Positions 1 through 8,934 of a stretch of 64,000 nucleotides of DNA are shown piece after piece. The notes below the pieces were generated by a model, which saw only the letters and a program-made list of their open reading frames with translations, was not told where the DNA came from and made no database searches. The stretch covers positions 100,120 through 164,119 of the forward strand of contig NZ_JAIMJA010000010.1 of assembly GCF_021295315.1 (NCBI RefSeq), read 5' to 3'. The stretch is from Motilimonas cestriensis. Lineage in GTDB: Bacteria > Pseudomonadota > Gammaproteobacteria > Enterobacterales > CBDFNC01. The translations under genes were made by a program, and so were the position numbers. The number at the start of each line of letters is the position of its first letter. Position 1 is the stretch's first letter.

Positions 1-699
1 CCCCTTAAAGTGGCTATTTTCTCTACTGGTGACGAATTAACAACGGTAGAAAAGCCGCTTAAAACGGGACAAATCTACGACAGCAATCGTTATTGCCTTA
101 ATGCCATTTTGAGCAAAATGAATGTCGAGGTAATTGATTTTGGCATCATTGCTGATGATCCAGCGCAGCTTAAAGACACGTTTCTCCAAGCTAACCGACA
201 AGCGGATGTCGTGATCACCAGCGGCGGTGTTTCAGTCGGTGAAGCGGATTACACCAAAGACATACTGGAGCAGTTAGGTGAAATTGGCTTTTGGAAACTC
301 GCGATCAAACCCGGTAAACCTTTTGCGTTTGGTAAGCTCAGTGACAGCGTCTTTTTTGGTTTACCCGGCAACCCCGTTTCCGCGTTAGTGACCTTAACGC
401 AACTGGCTCTGCCTACCATGGAAAAAATGGCCGGGGCGAAGCCAACAACAGCCCTGCGCCTACCGGCAATCACTACTCATGGCTTTAAAAAAGATCCCGG
501 CCGCACTGATTTTCAACGCGGTATTTATCAAGTGAATGCCGCAGGGAAATTAGAAGTGAGCAGCACCGGAGAGCAAGGCTCTGGTGTGTTCAGTGGCATG
601 AGCCAAGCAAATTGCTTTGTCATATTAGAGCAAGCGCGCGGCAATGTAGCAGCTGGCGAAACCGTTAATATTGAGATATTTCGCGATTATTTAAACTAA
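1..699 (+). CDS. moeA: Molybdopterin molybdotransferase MoeA (5' end outside the window)
   Basis: MoeA inserts molybdate into adenylylated molybdopterin, the last step of Moco synthesis in the cytoplasm. The frame is open from the first base, so about 180 N-terminal residues of a roughly 410-residue protein are missing. What remains covers the MoCF-type binding domain ([13 protein letters not shown], then [12 protein letters not shown]) and the C-terminal beta domain. It ends with a normal TAA at 697-699 and converges on moaE across a shared hairpin. The other Moco genes next to it support the call. The GTG at base 10 is an internal valine codon, not a start. Confidence 0.95.
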   Translation, partial: PLKVAIFSTGDELTTVEKPLKTGQIYDSNRYCLNAILSKMNVEVIDFGIIADDPAQLKDTFLQANRQADVVITSGGVSVGEADYTKDILEQLGEIGFWKLAIKPGKPFAFGKLSDSVFFGLPGNPVSALVTLTQLALPTMEKMAGAKPTTALRLPAITTHGFKKDPGRTDFQRGIYQVNAAGKLEVSSTGEQGSGVFSGMSQANCFVILEQARGNVAAGETVNIEIFRDYLN

Positions 700-708
700 C
701 TTAAACCA

Positions 709-730
709 TTAGGGGCTTTAGAGCCCCTAA
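709..730. terminator. Bidirectional hairpin between moeA and moaE
   Basis: A perfect 9-bp inverted repeat (TTAGGGGCT / AGCCCCTAA) with a TTAG loop fills the 46-bp gap between the convergent stop codons. Neither side has a long T tract, so terminator strength is inferred from position and stem quality. Confidence 0.65.
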
Positions 731-745
731 CAATATAAATCTAGA

Positions 746-1192
746 TTAGCGCTGCCACCGCTTAGCGGCTGCCGTGTCTTTATCATTGGCATCAAGCCAT
801 AACTCGCCTGACTCGGTGTGTTCTTTTTTCCAAAAAGGCGCCTGAGTTTTTAAATAATCCATGATAAATTCACATGCGGCAAACGCCTCCCTGCGATGTT
901 GACTACTGACACCAACAAACACAATTTGTTGATTAAGGCCTAAGGTGCCAACGCGGTGGATCAAGGTAACATCAATCAGTTCCCAGCGCTGCTTGGCTTG
1001 CTGCACTATGTTGCGCAAGCTTTTTTCCGTCATGTTTGGGTAGTGCTCTAAATGCAAGGCGGTCACTTTTTTAGCCAAGTTCATTTCTCGCACCAGGCCA
1101 ACAAACGTCACAATGGCCCCCGCCTCCGCCTTACTGGCCAATAGCTGGTATTCGTGGTTGATATCGAAGTCTTGGTTTTGTACTCGTATCAT
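746..1192 (-). CDS. moaE: Molybdopterin synthase catalytic subunit MoaE
   Basis: MoaE is the large subunit of MPT synthase. It takes sulfur from thiocarboxylated MoaD and converts cyclic pyranopterin monophosphate into molybdopterin. The family pattern is visible: GAIVTFVGLVRE near the N terminus, LEHYPNMTEKSL, HRVGTLGLNQQIVFVGVSSQHRREAF, and the C-terminal PFWKKE with the catalytic lysine. I start it at ATG 1192, preceded by AAAGGGG at good spacing. The frame stays open upstream to 1243, but that would overlap the end of moaD. It is the last gene of moaABCDE. Confidence 0.95.
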   Translation of the reverse strand: MIRVQNQDFDINHEYQLLASKAEAGAIVTFVGLVREMNLAKKVTALHLEHYPNMTEKSLRNIVQQAKQRWELIDVTLIHRVGTLGLNQQIVFVGVSSQHRREAFAACEFIMDYLKTQAPFWKKEHTESGELWLDANDKDTAAAKRWQR

Positions 1193-1202
1193 AACGACCC
1201 CT

Positions 1203-1451
1203 TTAACCGCCAGTAACAGGTGGGAAAAAGGCAACTTCATCACCCGCTTTAACAGGGCTGGTTAAGCGCGCCATATCATGGTTGATTGCCACCAATAATG
1301 GTCCTTGGCTTAACTCTCCTTTCCAGCTCGGGTGATGACGATATAAGGTCTGCAGTATGTCTTCTACTGTGTTGATGCCTTTAACATCGAGCTGGATACT
1401 TTCAATGCCTAAGCTTTCGCGTAATTTGGCAAAAAACACAACATTAATCAT
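1203..1451 (-). CDS. moaD: Molybdopterin synthase sulfur carrier subunit MoaD
   Basis: This is an 82-residue ubiquitin-fold protein ending in Gly-Gly, the C terminus that is adenylylated and thiocarboxylated to carry sulfur to MoaE. The FFPPVTGG end is diagnostic. ATG 1451 is preceded by AAGGGG, and the start lies inside the last codons of moaC (8-bp overlap), which suggests translational coupling. moaE begins 10 bp after its stop. Confidence 0.95.
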   Translation of the reverse strand: MINVVFFAKLRESLGIESIQLDVKGINTVEDILQTLYRHHPSWKGELSQGPLLVAINHDMARLTSPVKAGDEVAFFPPVTGG

Positions 1452-1926
1452 ATTTCCCCTTAAAGTGACCTGACTTTCCGCCCTGCTTTTCAAGCAAGCG
1501 CGTTTGCGTGATCACCATATCTTTTTGCACTGCCTTACACATATCATAGATGGTTAACGCCGCAATGGAAGCTGCCGTTAATGCTTCCATTTCAACGCCG
1601 GTCTTCCCTGATAACTTGCACAAGGCTTGTACCCTGACCCGATTCAGCTCGGGCTCAGGCATAATCTCCACTTCAACTTTGGTTAGCGCTAAAGGATGGC
1701 ATAGCGGAATCAGATCCGCGGTTTTCTTCGCCGCCATGATCCCAGCAATACGTGCGGTAGCAAATACATCACCTTTGTGATGCTGCCCAGAAAGAATAAG
1801 TGCAAGCGTGCTAGCAGACATCTCAATACAGCTTTCAGCGATGGCTTGGCGCTGGGTCACTGATTTCTCCGTGACATCGACCATATGCGCATCGCCCTGC
1901 TGGTTAATATGGGTAAAATCGTTCAT
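1444..1926 (-). CDS. moaC: Cyclic pyranopterin monophosphate synthase MoaC
   Basis: MoaC converts the MoaA product 3',8-cyclo-GTP into cyclic pyranopterin monophosphate. Family motifs are [24 protein letters not shown], and [13 protein letters not shown] followed by [11 protein letters not shown]. The chosen start, ATG 1926 ([18 protein letters not shown]), matches the N terminus usual in the family and gives 160 residues. The frame remains open to 1953 but would then overlap moaB. It overlaps moaD by 8 bp. Confidence 0.96.
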   Translation of the reverse strand: MNDFTHINQQGDAHMVDVTEKSVTQRQAIAESCIEMSASTLALILSGQHHKGDVFATARIAGIMAAKKTADLIPLCHPLALTKVEVEIMPEPELNRVRVQALCKLSGKTGVEMEALTAASIAALTIYDMCKAVQKDMVITQTRLLEKQGGKSGHFKGKYD

Positions 1927-1942
1927 TAATTCTGTCACCAAA

Positions 1943-2455
1943 CTACACGCCAATATGGGGCATAAAATTACACGGCTTCGAGCGCGAGTCTAACTGCGCT
2001 TCGAGAATCTTGGTCCACGCAGTTTTACAAGCATTAGTCGAGCCTGGCATACAGAAAATAACGGTGCGATTAGCAAACCCGCCTATTGCACGGCTTTGTA
2101 TGGTAGAAGTGCCGATTTCCTGATACGAGACATGACGAAATAGCTCACCAAAGCCTTCAATCTGCTTATCAAATAAAATAGACACCGCCTCAGGCGTGGT
2201 GTCACGCGCAGTAAATCCCGTACCACCAGTAATTAAGATAACGCTGATAGCTTCATCGGCAATCCAGTCAGACACCACGGCGCGAATTTTATACTTATCA
2301 TCAATGACAATTTCTTTTGCCATTAAATTATGACCCGCGGCTTTAAGTGCATCGACTAAATATCCACCAGAAGTGTCATTTTCTTCGGTGCGAGTATCAG
2401 ACACGGTTAGTACGGCAATATTAGCCGCTTCAAAAGCGTTTTCGGCATGGCTCAT
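1943..2455 (-). CDS. moaB: MoaB, molybdopterin-binding MogA/MoaB-type protein
   Basis: A 170-residue protein of the MoaB/Mog family, which adenylylates molybdopterin in some bacteria although the role of MoaB in E. coli is less clear. The MoCF-type motif [17 protein letters not shown] is present, as is the [11 protein letters not shown] segment near the C terminus. ATG 2455 has TTAAGGAA upstream. It is second in the moa operon, 162 bp downstream of moaA and 16 bp before moaC. No mogA was seen in the window, so this protein may supply the adenylylation step here (inference). Confidence 0.93.
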   Translation of the reverse strand: MSHAENAFEAANIAVLTVSDTRTEENDTSGGYLVDALKAAGHNLMAKEIVIDDKYKIRAVVSDWIADEAISVILITGGTGFTARDTTPEAVSILFDKQIEGFGELFRHVSYQEIGTSTIQSRAIGGFANRTVIFCMPGSTNACKTAWTKILEAQLDSRSKPCNFMPHIGV

Positions 2456-2617
2456 GTGTTATTCCTTAATTTAATCACAGCGTGCTAGCGCTGACTTTAT
2501 ATATGTTTAATCGATTAAGCATATTGGTACTTAATCAAAGCTGTCAGGTTTCAATTATTAGATTGTTAGCGTTCTTCTATTAACGTTAATAACAACTTAA
2601 TAAATTGACTAACATGC

Positions 2618-3598
2618 TCAACCACCAATAGCCGCAAAATGCGTTGTTCCACCCAGATCACCTTGCTGCAAAAAGTGGCTGGCCCGCTTGGTTTTTAGCT
2701 GGCTAATTAATCTTTGTTGCAATGCCTCATTTTGCTCAGGGCCTTGCAACAAATCACGTAAATCCGTCCCTTGTTCGCCAAATAAGCATAAATGTAAACG
2801 CCCCGTAGACGACACCCTCAGGCGATTACAGTTATCACAAAAATGCGCTTCATAAGGCATGATCAAACCAACTTCGCCACTGTAGTCAGGGTGGCAAAAA
2901 ACGCGCGCGGGGCCATCGGTAGCTTGACGCACTTTTTCTACCCAACCTTGTGCAATTAATTGCTTCATGATCACCGAGCCTGGGACATGGTGCGCTTGAA
3001 ATAAGGCATGATTATCGCCCGTCTGCATTAATTCAATAAATCGCAATTGAATATTGCGCGGTTTTATCCAAGCTAAAAACGTTTGTAATTCATGAGCATT
3101 CAGCCCTTTCATCAGTACGGTATTCACTTTAACTTGGCTAAAGCCTGCGGCAAATGCCGCATCGATACCCGCCATCACTTTAGTGAGTAAGTTTTCACCG
3201 GTAATTTGATAGAACATATTGGCATCTAGGCTATCAATACTGACATTAATGGCATCTAATCCTGCTTTCTTCCAATCTGCGACCGATTTCGCCATGCGAA
3301 AGCCATTCGTTGTAGTGGCGACTTTTTCGATACCTTGGGTGTTTTTAACCGTTTCAATGATGCCGGTAAAATCCCGGCGCAGTGAGGGCTCTCCACCGGT
3401 AATTCGCACTTTCTTTGTGCCTAGCTGGGCAAAGCTTTGTACTAGGTTGCTAATTTCAGCCAAACTAAGAAACTGTTTTTTATGCTCGCGATGGTAGCCA
3501 TCGGGCAAGCAATAGGTACATTTAAAGTTACAAACATCTGTAACTGACAGCCGTAAGTATTCAAACTTACGCTGAAATTGATCAATAAATTGTGACAT
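2618..3598 (-). CDS. moaA: GTP 3',8-cyclase MoaA (radical SAM)
   Basis: MoaA performs the first committed step of Moco synthesis, the radical rearrangement of GTP to 3',8-cyclo-GTP. The radical-SAM cluster is C23-x3-C27-x2-C30 in TDVCNFKCTYCLPDG, followed by RITGGEPSLRRD. The second 4Fe-4S site near the C terminus has the CDNCNRLRVSSTGRLHLC arrangement. The protein ends in Gly-Gly as the family requires. Its ribosome binding site is part of the upstream Moco riboswitch. It heads moaABCDE. Confidence 0.97.
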   Translation of the reverse strand: MSQFIDQFQRKFEYLRLSVTDVCNFKCTYCLPDGYHREHKKQFLSLAEISNLVQSFAQLGTKKVRITGGEPSLRRDFTGIIETVKNTQGIEKVATTTNGFRMAKSVADWKKAGLDAINVSIDSLDANMFYQITGENLLTKVMAGIDAAFAAGFSQVKVNTVLMKGLNAHELQTFLAWIKPRNIQLRFIELMQTGDNHALFQAHHVPGSVIMKQLIAQGWVEKVRQATDGPARVFCHPDYSGEVGLIMPYEAHFCDNCNRLRVSSTGRLHLCLFGEQGTDLRDLLQGPEQNEALQQRLISQLKTKRASHFLQQGDLGGTTHFAAIGG

Positions 3599-3603
3599 AA
3601 ACG

Positions 3604-3713
3604 CCTTTCCAAATTCGGGAGGCTAAACCATTTCTAATTTAACCCTTCTCAGCATATGGCTGAAGCGGTCCCATCGTCGTATCTTCGACTTAGACAAATA
3701 AGACTCGGTGTTC
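3604..3713 (-). promoter_or_regulatory. Moco riboswitch (Moco RNA motif) in the moaA leader
   Basis: Read on the minus strand, the leader opens with GAACACCGAGTCT and ends with GCCTCCCGAATTTGGAAAGG directly before the moaA ATG. This closely follows the E. coli moaA leader as I remember it (GCCTCCCGTATCTGGAAAGG). Before the conserved GCCTCCCG, GGTTAAA pairs with TTTAGCC around a loop containing AGAAATG, and the E. coli element has the same loop letters. The final GGAAAGG doubles as the Shine-Dalgarno, so the element probably represses moaA translation when Moco is abundant. The boundaries are approximate. Confidence 0.85.
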
Positions 3714-3816
3714 ATTTATATTTTGGTATATCAGATATTGACGTAAGTTCCCAGCAAGGTGGGATTTAATTCGTTAAAATGAACCTTATTCCAGCTTGTC
3801 TATCTATAAAGTAATA

Positions 3817-5550
3817 ATGAGTATTCGTCAGTTTAACCATTCCGCCACTTCTACTCTACGCCGAGCGCTGGTGTTTATTGTTAGCTGGTCGCTGTTACAA
3901 GGGGGATTAACCTTGAGCATCACAGCGATCCAAGCAAAAAATGCCCACCTGCTCGAACAGGTAAATACGGTTGCCATGCAAAGTTACCAAATTGGTAACA
4001 GGCCACATAAAACAGACCTGACGAATAAGATAAAAATTTCAACGCTTGAAAATGCATTACTCAGCGCGCCGCTGGCAGGCCTTAATCACTGGTACTATTC
4101 TGATCAAGTACTCACAAGCCAGCAGCTTATGGTCTCGCAATGGCAACAAATGCAGTTATCGATAAAAAATGGGGATTGGCAATCTTATAATAAACACCTC
4201 GCCAGCTTCTCCATTCAGATTGAGAACTTGGTAGATGGATTAAAAGTGCATGCTAATGACCAAACTCAGTGGCTATTTATGGTGCAGTTTATTTATCTGC
4301 TTTGCTTATTTCCTGTTTTCGTCTTTTTGATGTATTGGTTTAGCCAGCAAATTACTCGGCCATTGCAGCATTTAAACCAAGCCAAGGATTTAATCAGTGA
4401 TCGACAATTCAATGCCCTGCTCAAGCTCGCAAAAGATTCAAAAAGTAACCAACCCCCACTCTCTCTCCCGCAAGCAGTTAAAGAAATAACCACTGAGCTT
4501 GGGCAGCACTGTCTAGCAATGGAAGAAAAGGTAAAGCAACGAACCCAGGAGCTGGCAAAAGCAAACCAAACCGTCAGCTTTTTATATAATCTTTCCCAGC
4601 AACTTCATGTCGCCAAACTCAGCGAACAAGACTTAATCAGCGCACTCGATCAATTGGTTTATCAACAACTACTAAAATCGGCTAAACTCAGCTTTGTTAA
4701 TCAACAAGCGCCTACACATACTGTTGTCAGTACTTCCCAATGGGATGACAACAATAGTGAAGTAATCACCCTAAAAGTCAGTAACCAACCTGGGAAACAA
4801 GTGCTATTGCACGTACAACAAAACGTGCGTGTGGATATGCGAGTATTGCAAAGTTTTGCCTTATTACTCGGACAAGCACTGGCTCAACAAGATATTATGC
4901 TACAAAGCCAGCGCATGGCATTAATGGAAGAAAGAAGCGTGATTGCCCGAGAATTACATGACTCAATTGCGCAATCACTGTCGTTTTTACGCATTCAATG
5001 TACCTTATTAAAACGGCAAATTAACAGCCAGCCGGAACTAAATGTGGCGTTAACCATCACTAGTGAAATAGACCAAGGTGTTGCTAACGCCTATAAACAA
5101 TTGCGAGAATTGCTCAGTACTTTTCGCCTTAAGGTAGAGGAAGCTGATTTGCACGCCGCATTAGCGGAAATGCTCGCACAACTTAGGCCGCAAACCCAAG
5201 CAGACATTGTGCTGCGCTATCTAATCAATGACTATCATTTCAACGCAGGGCAATACATTCATATCCTGCAAATTATTCGAGAAGCCACGCTCAATAGCAT
5301 CAAACATGCTAACGCGACCAAAATAACCATTAACTGTGAATATGATGAAACTAACCGTATTTTAATAAAAGTCTGTGATAATGGACACGGATCACCAGAA
5401 GTAACCGAGAAACAAGACCATTATGGGCTAAACATAATGAAAGAGCGGGCAACCAAACTGCAAGCTCAGCTTATTATTAATGCCACTACGGAAGGAACCT
5501 GCGTTTTGTTACATTTTCCAACAACTAGCACCGAGAGCGAAGCAAATTAA
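3817..5550 (+). CDS. NarX/NarQ-type membrane sensor histidine kinase
   Basis: A HPK7-class kinase of 577 residues. Order: TM1 (about 15-33), a periplasmic domain of about 110 residues, TM2 (LFMVQFIYLLCLFPVFVFLM), HAMP, a coiled linker, a degenerate GAF-like stretch, HisKA_3 (EERSVIARELHDSIAQSL, with the phospho-His in ELHDS), and HATPase (N box REATLNSIKHA; G box CDNGHGS). The segment after TM1 resembles the nitrate P-box of NarX/NarQ: MQSY is kept, but the preceding arginine is alanine. I prefer ATG 3817 over the in-frame TTG at 3796. The partner regulator starts 27 bp downstream. Nitrate or nitrite sensing is only a family-based guess. Confidence 0.85.
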   Translation: MSIRQFNHSATSTLRRALVFIVSWSLLQGGLTLSITAIQAKNAHLLEQVNTVAMQSYQIGNRPHKTDLTNKIKISTLENALLSAPLAGLNHWYYSDQVLTSQQLMVSQWQQMQLSIKNGDWQSYNKHLASFSIQIENLVDGLKVHANDQTQWLFMVQFIYLLCLFPVFVFLMYWFSQQITRPLQHLNQAKDLISDRQFNALLKLAKDSKSNQPPLSLPQAVKEITTELGQHCLAMEEKVKQRTQELAKANQTVSFLYNLSQQLHVAKLSEQDLISALDQLVYQQLLKSAKLSFVNQQAPTHTVVSTSQWDDNNSEVITLKVSNQPGKQVLLHVQQNVRVDMRVLQSFALLLGQALAQQDIMLQSQRMALMEERSVIARELHDSIAQSLSFLRIQCTLLKRQINSQPELNVALTITSEIDQGVANAYKQLRELLSTFRLKVEEADLHAALAEMLAQLRPQTQADIVLRYLINDYHFNAGQYIHILQIIREATLNSIKHANATKITINCEYDETNRILIKVCDNGHGSPEVTEKQDHYGLNIMKERATKLQAQLIINATTEGTCVLLHFPTTSTESEAN

Positions 5551-5577
5551 GCTCGCCAAGAAAATACTGAGTATAAA

Positions 5578-6216
5578 ATGGCAGAAAATAAATTATCCGT
5601 GATCGTGGTTGACGATCATCCTTTAATGCGCAGAGGCATTACCCAACTGCTGACATTAGATCCTGAACTCGTGGTCATTGGCGAAGCCAGTAATGGCTCT
5701 CAAGCTATTGCCATGGCGAAATTGCATGAGCCCGATTTAATCTTGTTGGATCTCAACATGAAAGGCATGTCTGGTCTGGAAACGTTGAAAGCACTGCGCG
5801 AAGAAAATATTGATTCACGCATTATTATTCTCACTGTATCCGATGCCAAACAAGATGTGATTGCCTTAGTAAATCAAGGCGCTGATGGCTATTTACTAAA
5901 AGACACTGAGCCGGAAGATTTACTCGTTCAGTTAAAGTTGGCAGCTACCGGCGAGCAAGTATTCAGTGCGGGGGTCATCGAGTACCTTGACTGCTTGGAA
6001 GAAGACAATCACTACCAAGCTAAGGTAGATTCTTTAACCAAACGGGAACTGCAAATCCTGCAGCAAATCGCGAAGGGACAAAGTAACAAAGAAATCGCGG
6101 ATCAATTACATATTTCAGAAGGCACAGTAAAAGTGCATGTAAAAAGCTTATTGAAAAAATGTGAGGCTAAATCGCGAGTTGAAGCGGCTGTCATGTATTT
6201 AGAAATGCAGCATTAA
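5578..6216 (+). CDS. NarL/NarP-family response regulator
   Basis: A 212-residue LuxR-type response regulator. The receiver domain has DD12-13, phospho-acceptor D58 (LILLDLNMKGMSG), T/S around 86 and K108 (GYLLKD). The C-terminal HTH is TKRELQILQQIAKGQSNKEIA followed by ISEGTVKVHVKSLLKK. Its length and sequence style fit NarP/NarL best. It follows the kinase by 27 bp and is almost certainly its partner. Moco genes lie upstream, and nitrate reductases need Moco, so anaerobic respiration is a plausible theme, but no reductase gene is in the window. Confidence 0.88.
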   Translation: MAENKLSVIVVDDHPLMRRGITQLLTLDPELVVIGEASNGSQAIAMAKLHEPDLILLDLNMKGMSGLETLKALREENIDSRIIILTVSDAKQDVIALVNQGADGYLLKDTEPEDLLVQLKLAATGEQVFSAGVIEYLDCLEEDNHYQAKVDSLTKRELQILQQIAKGQSNKEIADQLHISEGTVKVHVKSLLKKCEAKSRVEAAVMYLEMQH

Positions 6217-6344
6217 ATAGTAATTTCAAACGCTTATCTCACCCTTGTTAGCAGATAGAAACGAGTAACAAACAAATAGCAGCAATTAAGTTTGCATATG
6301 TGAAGTTGATAAGATAATTTCTCTGCTCAATTTGGAGTTTAAAT

Positions 6345-7247
6345 GTGCTTATGCCTGAACATTCATTACAACAATTTAGTCAAGTCGTCGCCATAGGTGG
6401 TGGCCATGGGTTAGGTCGATTATTGTCTTCTTTATCCTATTTAGGACCAAAGTTAACCGGGATTGTGACGACCACAGACAACGGTGGCTCTACCGGTAGG
6501 ATCAGGCAAAGTGAAGACTGTATTGCATGGGGGGATTTGCGAAATTGTATTAACCAATTAGTCCCAGAGCCCAGCATAGGTAGCATGTTATTTGAGTATC
6601 GCTTTCCCGGCAAAGGGGAGTTTTCAGGCCATAATTTAGGTAATTTAATGCTGTTAGCGTTAGATCAATTATCCATTCGGCCCGTTGATGCCATCAAGCT
6701 GATTTCTAATATGCTCAAGGTAAGCAGCCAGATTTTACCGATGGCTGAACAACCCGCAGATCTTATGGCTATTTGTAGCCAAGGTAAAAACTATCATGGT
6801 GAAGTGTTAGTTGACCAAATGCAAAGTTTCCCCAGTCAACTAGCGATTAGCCCTAATGTTTGTGCCACCCCCGAAGCCATTGCCGCCATTGAACAAGCCG
6901 AGCTGATATTATTAGGACCGGGATCATTTTTAACCAGTATCATGCCGCCTTTATTGCTACCAGATCTACAAGCGGCATTGCGAAAAAGCCAAGCAAAAGT
7001 GATTTTTATTGCGAATTTGGTGCCTGAGTTAAGTCCCGCGGATCAATTAGGCTTAAATCAACAGCTTAATTGGTGTGAAGCGCAAATGGATATGCAATTT
7101 ATCGATTATGTTATCTTGCCCTATGGCAGTGAGCCATTGACAGATTACCACATGTTTTATGCCGATTTAGCTGAAACAGAGATTGTTCACCGACACGATC
7201 GCGATAAGCTCAGTAAAGCCATTGAAAACCTCGTCAGCCTTTTTTAA
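6345..7247 (+). CDS. yvcK: YvcK/CofD-like protein (YbhK family)
   Basis: A protein of about 300 residues with the CofD/YvcK fold. The nucleotide-binding signature VVAIGGGHGLGRLL is at the start, then GIVTTTDNGGSTGR and GDLRNCI, SGHNLGNLML, and LLGPGSFLTSIMPPLLL. Family members bind UDP-sugars and affect gluconeogenic growth and cell-wall synthesis in Bacillus (YvcK); the E. coli member is YbhK. It is not expected to do the F420 reaction of CofD. GTG 6345 has GGAG at 7 nt, whereas ATG 6351 is 13 nt away, so I prefer GTG. Its stop overlaps the stop of the convergent small gene. Confidence 0.88.
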   Translation: MLMPEHSLQQFSQVVAIGGGHGLGRLLSSLSYLGPKLTGIVTTTDNGGSTGRIRQSEDCIAWGDLRNCINQLVPEPSIGSMLFEYRFPGKGEFSGHNLGNLMLLALDQLSIRPVDAIKLISNMLKVSSQILPMAEQPADLMAICSQGKNYHGEVLVDQMQSFPSQLAISPNVCATPEAIAAIEQAELILLGPGSFLTSIMPPLLLPDLQAALRKSQAKVIFIANLVPELSPADQLGLNQQLNWCEAQMDMQFIDYVILPYGSEPLTDYHMFYADLAETEIVHRHDRDKLSKAIENLVSLF

Positions 7248-7459
7248 TCGTATTTCACTAAACTGGGGTAAGCGATTTTAAAGCTTAGGGGCTCTTGTAA
7301 GGTTAACACTCGAATAAAATTAACCAAAGCAAGTAACCAAAAGCGTACCAAGGAAGGTCGTGATTGGAATGGGGCTTCAAATTGCCAAACTTGATGCACC
7401 GCCATCATCACCAGTATTAAACTACTTAACGTAAAGCCGAAAAATACTTGCATATCCAT
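7244..7459 (-). CDS. Small membrane protein of unknown function
   Basis: I do not recognise this roughly 71-residue protein. It has a hydrophobic N-terminal helix (VFFGFTLSSLILVMMAV), a short hydrophilic middle, and a second apolar stretch (FWLLALVNFIRVL). GTG 7462 and ATG 7459 are adjacent possible starts; AGGTGAG lies just upstream, supporting translation. The stop codon overlaps the stop of the convergent yvcK-like gene. It is probably a genuine small inner-membrane protein, but nothing shows its role. Confidence 0.5.
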   Translation of the reverse strand: MDMQVFFGFTLSSLILVMMAVHQVWQFEAPFQSRPSLVRFWLLALVNFIRVLTLQEPLSFKIAYPSLVKYD

Positions 7460-7639
7460 CACTCACCTACCAGAAACAAAAATTAACATTCTAGTAACAT
7501 TGCAATTTAATATTGTTCTGGCAAGTGAGATAATATTACTTTGCTAGTGATATCACATTAGCGGGTGTTGTCCTGCCTTGTTGATAAAACTCTGCGCAAC
7601 GACAGCCTGAAATAACCCATCAAGATCTGTCAATAAGTG

Positions 7640-8401
7640 CTAGACCGGATTATTGATCTCTACGTATTCCACATCGAGGCCATAGTTTTCTGCCAGCCAC
7701 TCGCCCACCGCTTGCACGCCATAACGCTCGGTAGCATGGTGCCCCGCACTGTAATAATGAATGTTCATTTCCCGCGCGGTATAAACAGTTCGCTCCGACA
7801 CTTCGCCACTAATAAAGGCGTCAATGCCTTGACTGGCAGCAAGATCAATATAATTTTGCCCACCCCCGGTACAAATGGCGACTGAACGGATCTCTGGCTT
7901 GTTGCCATCAATCCATAAGGGCTCACGATCAAGTTCGCTATTAAGGCGCTGACTGAGTGCTTTAGGACTGATCGGCTCGGCAAATTTACCCACTTGCGCC
8001 ACACTCAGTGGGTCCCAAGGCTCTAAACCTCGGCGTAAGGTAATGCCTAAGCGCTGCGCTAACTGCGCGTTATTACCCAATTCGGGATGCACATCAAGGG
8101 GAAGATGATAAGCAAACAGATTAATATCATGTTTGAGCAGTGCCGCGATCCGCTCGCGCTTCATGCCCTTTAATACTTCAGGCTCACCTTTCCAAAAATA
8201 GCCATGGTGAACCAAAATGGCATCCGCTTGCTTGGCAATGGCAATATCAATCAGCGCTTGGCAAGCAGTTACCCCAGTAATAACTTTTTGGATCTGGGGT
8301 TTTCCTTCAATTTGTAAGCCATTAGGACAGTAGTCTTTGATCTTGTGCGGTGCTAACAACTGATTAAGTGCACCTTCCATTTTAGTTGAACTAATAGCCA
8401 C
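7640..8401 (-). CDS. ybgI: Nif3-like dinuclear metal-centre protein YbgI
   Basis: A 253-residue member of the Nif3/YbgI (GTP cyclohydrolase I type 2-like) family, which forms toroidal hexamers with a two-metal site. E. coli YbgI has 247 residues. Metal-ligand motifs are visible: ILVHHGYFWKGE in the N-terminal half, NLFAYHLPLDVHPELGNN in the middle, and GHHATERYGVQ near the C terminus. I set the start at GTG 8401 because GAGGAG sits 8 nt upstream; the frame stays open to 8458 without a better site. The biochemical role of the family is unsettled (a DNA-repair or cofactor-salvage part has been proposed). Confidence 0.9.
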   Translation of the reverse strand: MAISSTKMEGALNQLLAPHKIKDYCPNGLQIEGKPQIQKVITGVTACQALIDIAIAKQADAILVHHGYFWKGEPEVLKGMKRERIAALLKHDINLFAYHLPLDVHPELGNNAQLAQRLGITLRRGLEPWDPLSVAQVGKFAEPISPKALSQRLNSELDREPLWIDGNKPEIRSVAICTGGGQNYIDLAASQGIDAFISGEVSERTVYTAREMNIHYYSAGHHATERYGVQAVGEWLAENYGLDVEYVEINNPV

Positions 8402-8490
8402 GCTATTTCTCCTCAATACGTCATCAAATAACAAGCTATGTATTTTATACGTAAACAAAGCAAAGCGCAGTCATTGGTCCAACTAAAAGC

Positions 8491-8691
8491 TTAAATAAAC
8501 GGCCGCCCAACCTGCTCAGATTCTGCAATCCAAACCGGTTTATCACTGGTTTTAAGCCACATTTTAAACAGCACACTGCTGTATTTAGCGGGTTGTTTAA
8601 TAAAAGGTAATATCGGCACTAAAGCGATAAACCCAAGCACCACAGCAATGCGACGAGCAATTAGCTTAGCAACACTATAAGTTTGGTACAT
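8491..8691 (-). CDS. ybfA: YbfA family (DUF2517) small membrane protein
   Basis: A 66-residue protein with one transmembrane helix (RIAVVLGFIALVPILPFI) and a conserved tail, WLKTSDKPVWIAESEQ, that matches the tail of E. coli YbfA as I recall it (WSKTSDKPVW). ATG 8691 has GGAGG 9 nt upstream; the in-frame TTG at 8697 is too close to that site. The function of the family is unknown. It lies 89 bp upstream of ybgI on the same strand and may be co-transcribed with it. Confidence 0.8.
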   Translation of the reverse strand: MYQTYSVAKLIARRIAVVLGFIALVPILPFIKQPAKYSSVLFKMWLKTSDKPVWIAESEQVGRPFI

Positions 8692-8934
8692 AGACAAATA
8701 CCTCCATGATTAAAAAAGACACTGATATTGTATAAAAACCAAACTCATCAGACCAGTTGTTTCTGACATTCGACACATCTTTTTTTTCAAAAAAATAAAT
8801 ATAAATCAAAAGTCAATATTAAGTAAGTATTAAATATAACTCACAAAGCCTAGTGATATTGGATGAACAAAGTGCCAGAATACTTATACTATTTATATGT
8901 AAGCAGTAAACTTTAGAGTAAAGATTGGTCTGAT

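Noticed and set aside
2507..2518. Perfect palindrome TTAATCGATTAA between moaA and moaB
   Set aside because: AT-rich 12-mers of this kind are expected by chance, and I found no matching operator family.
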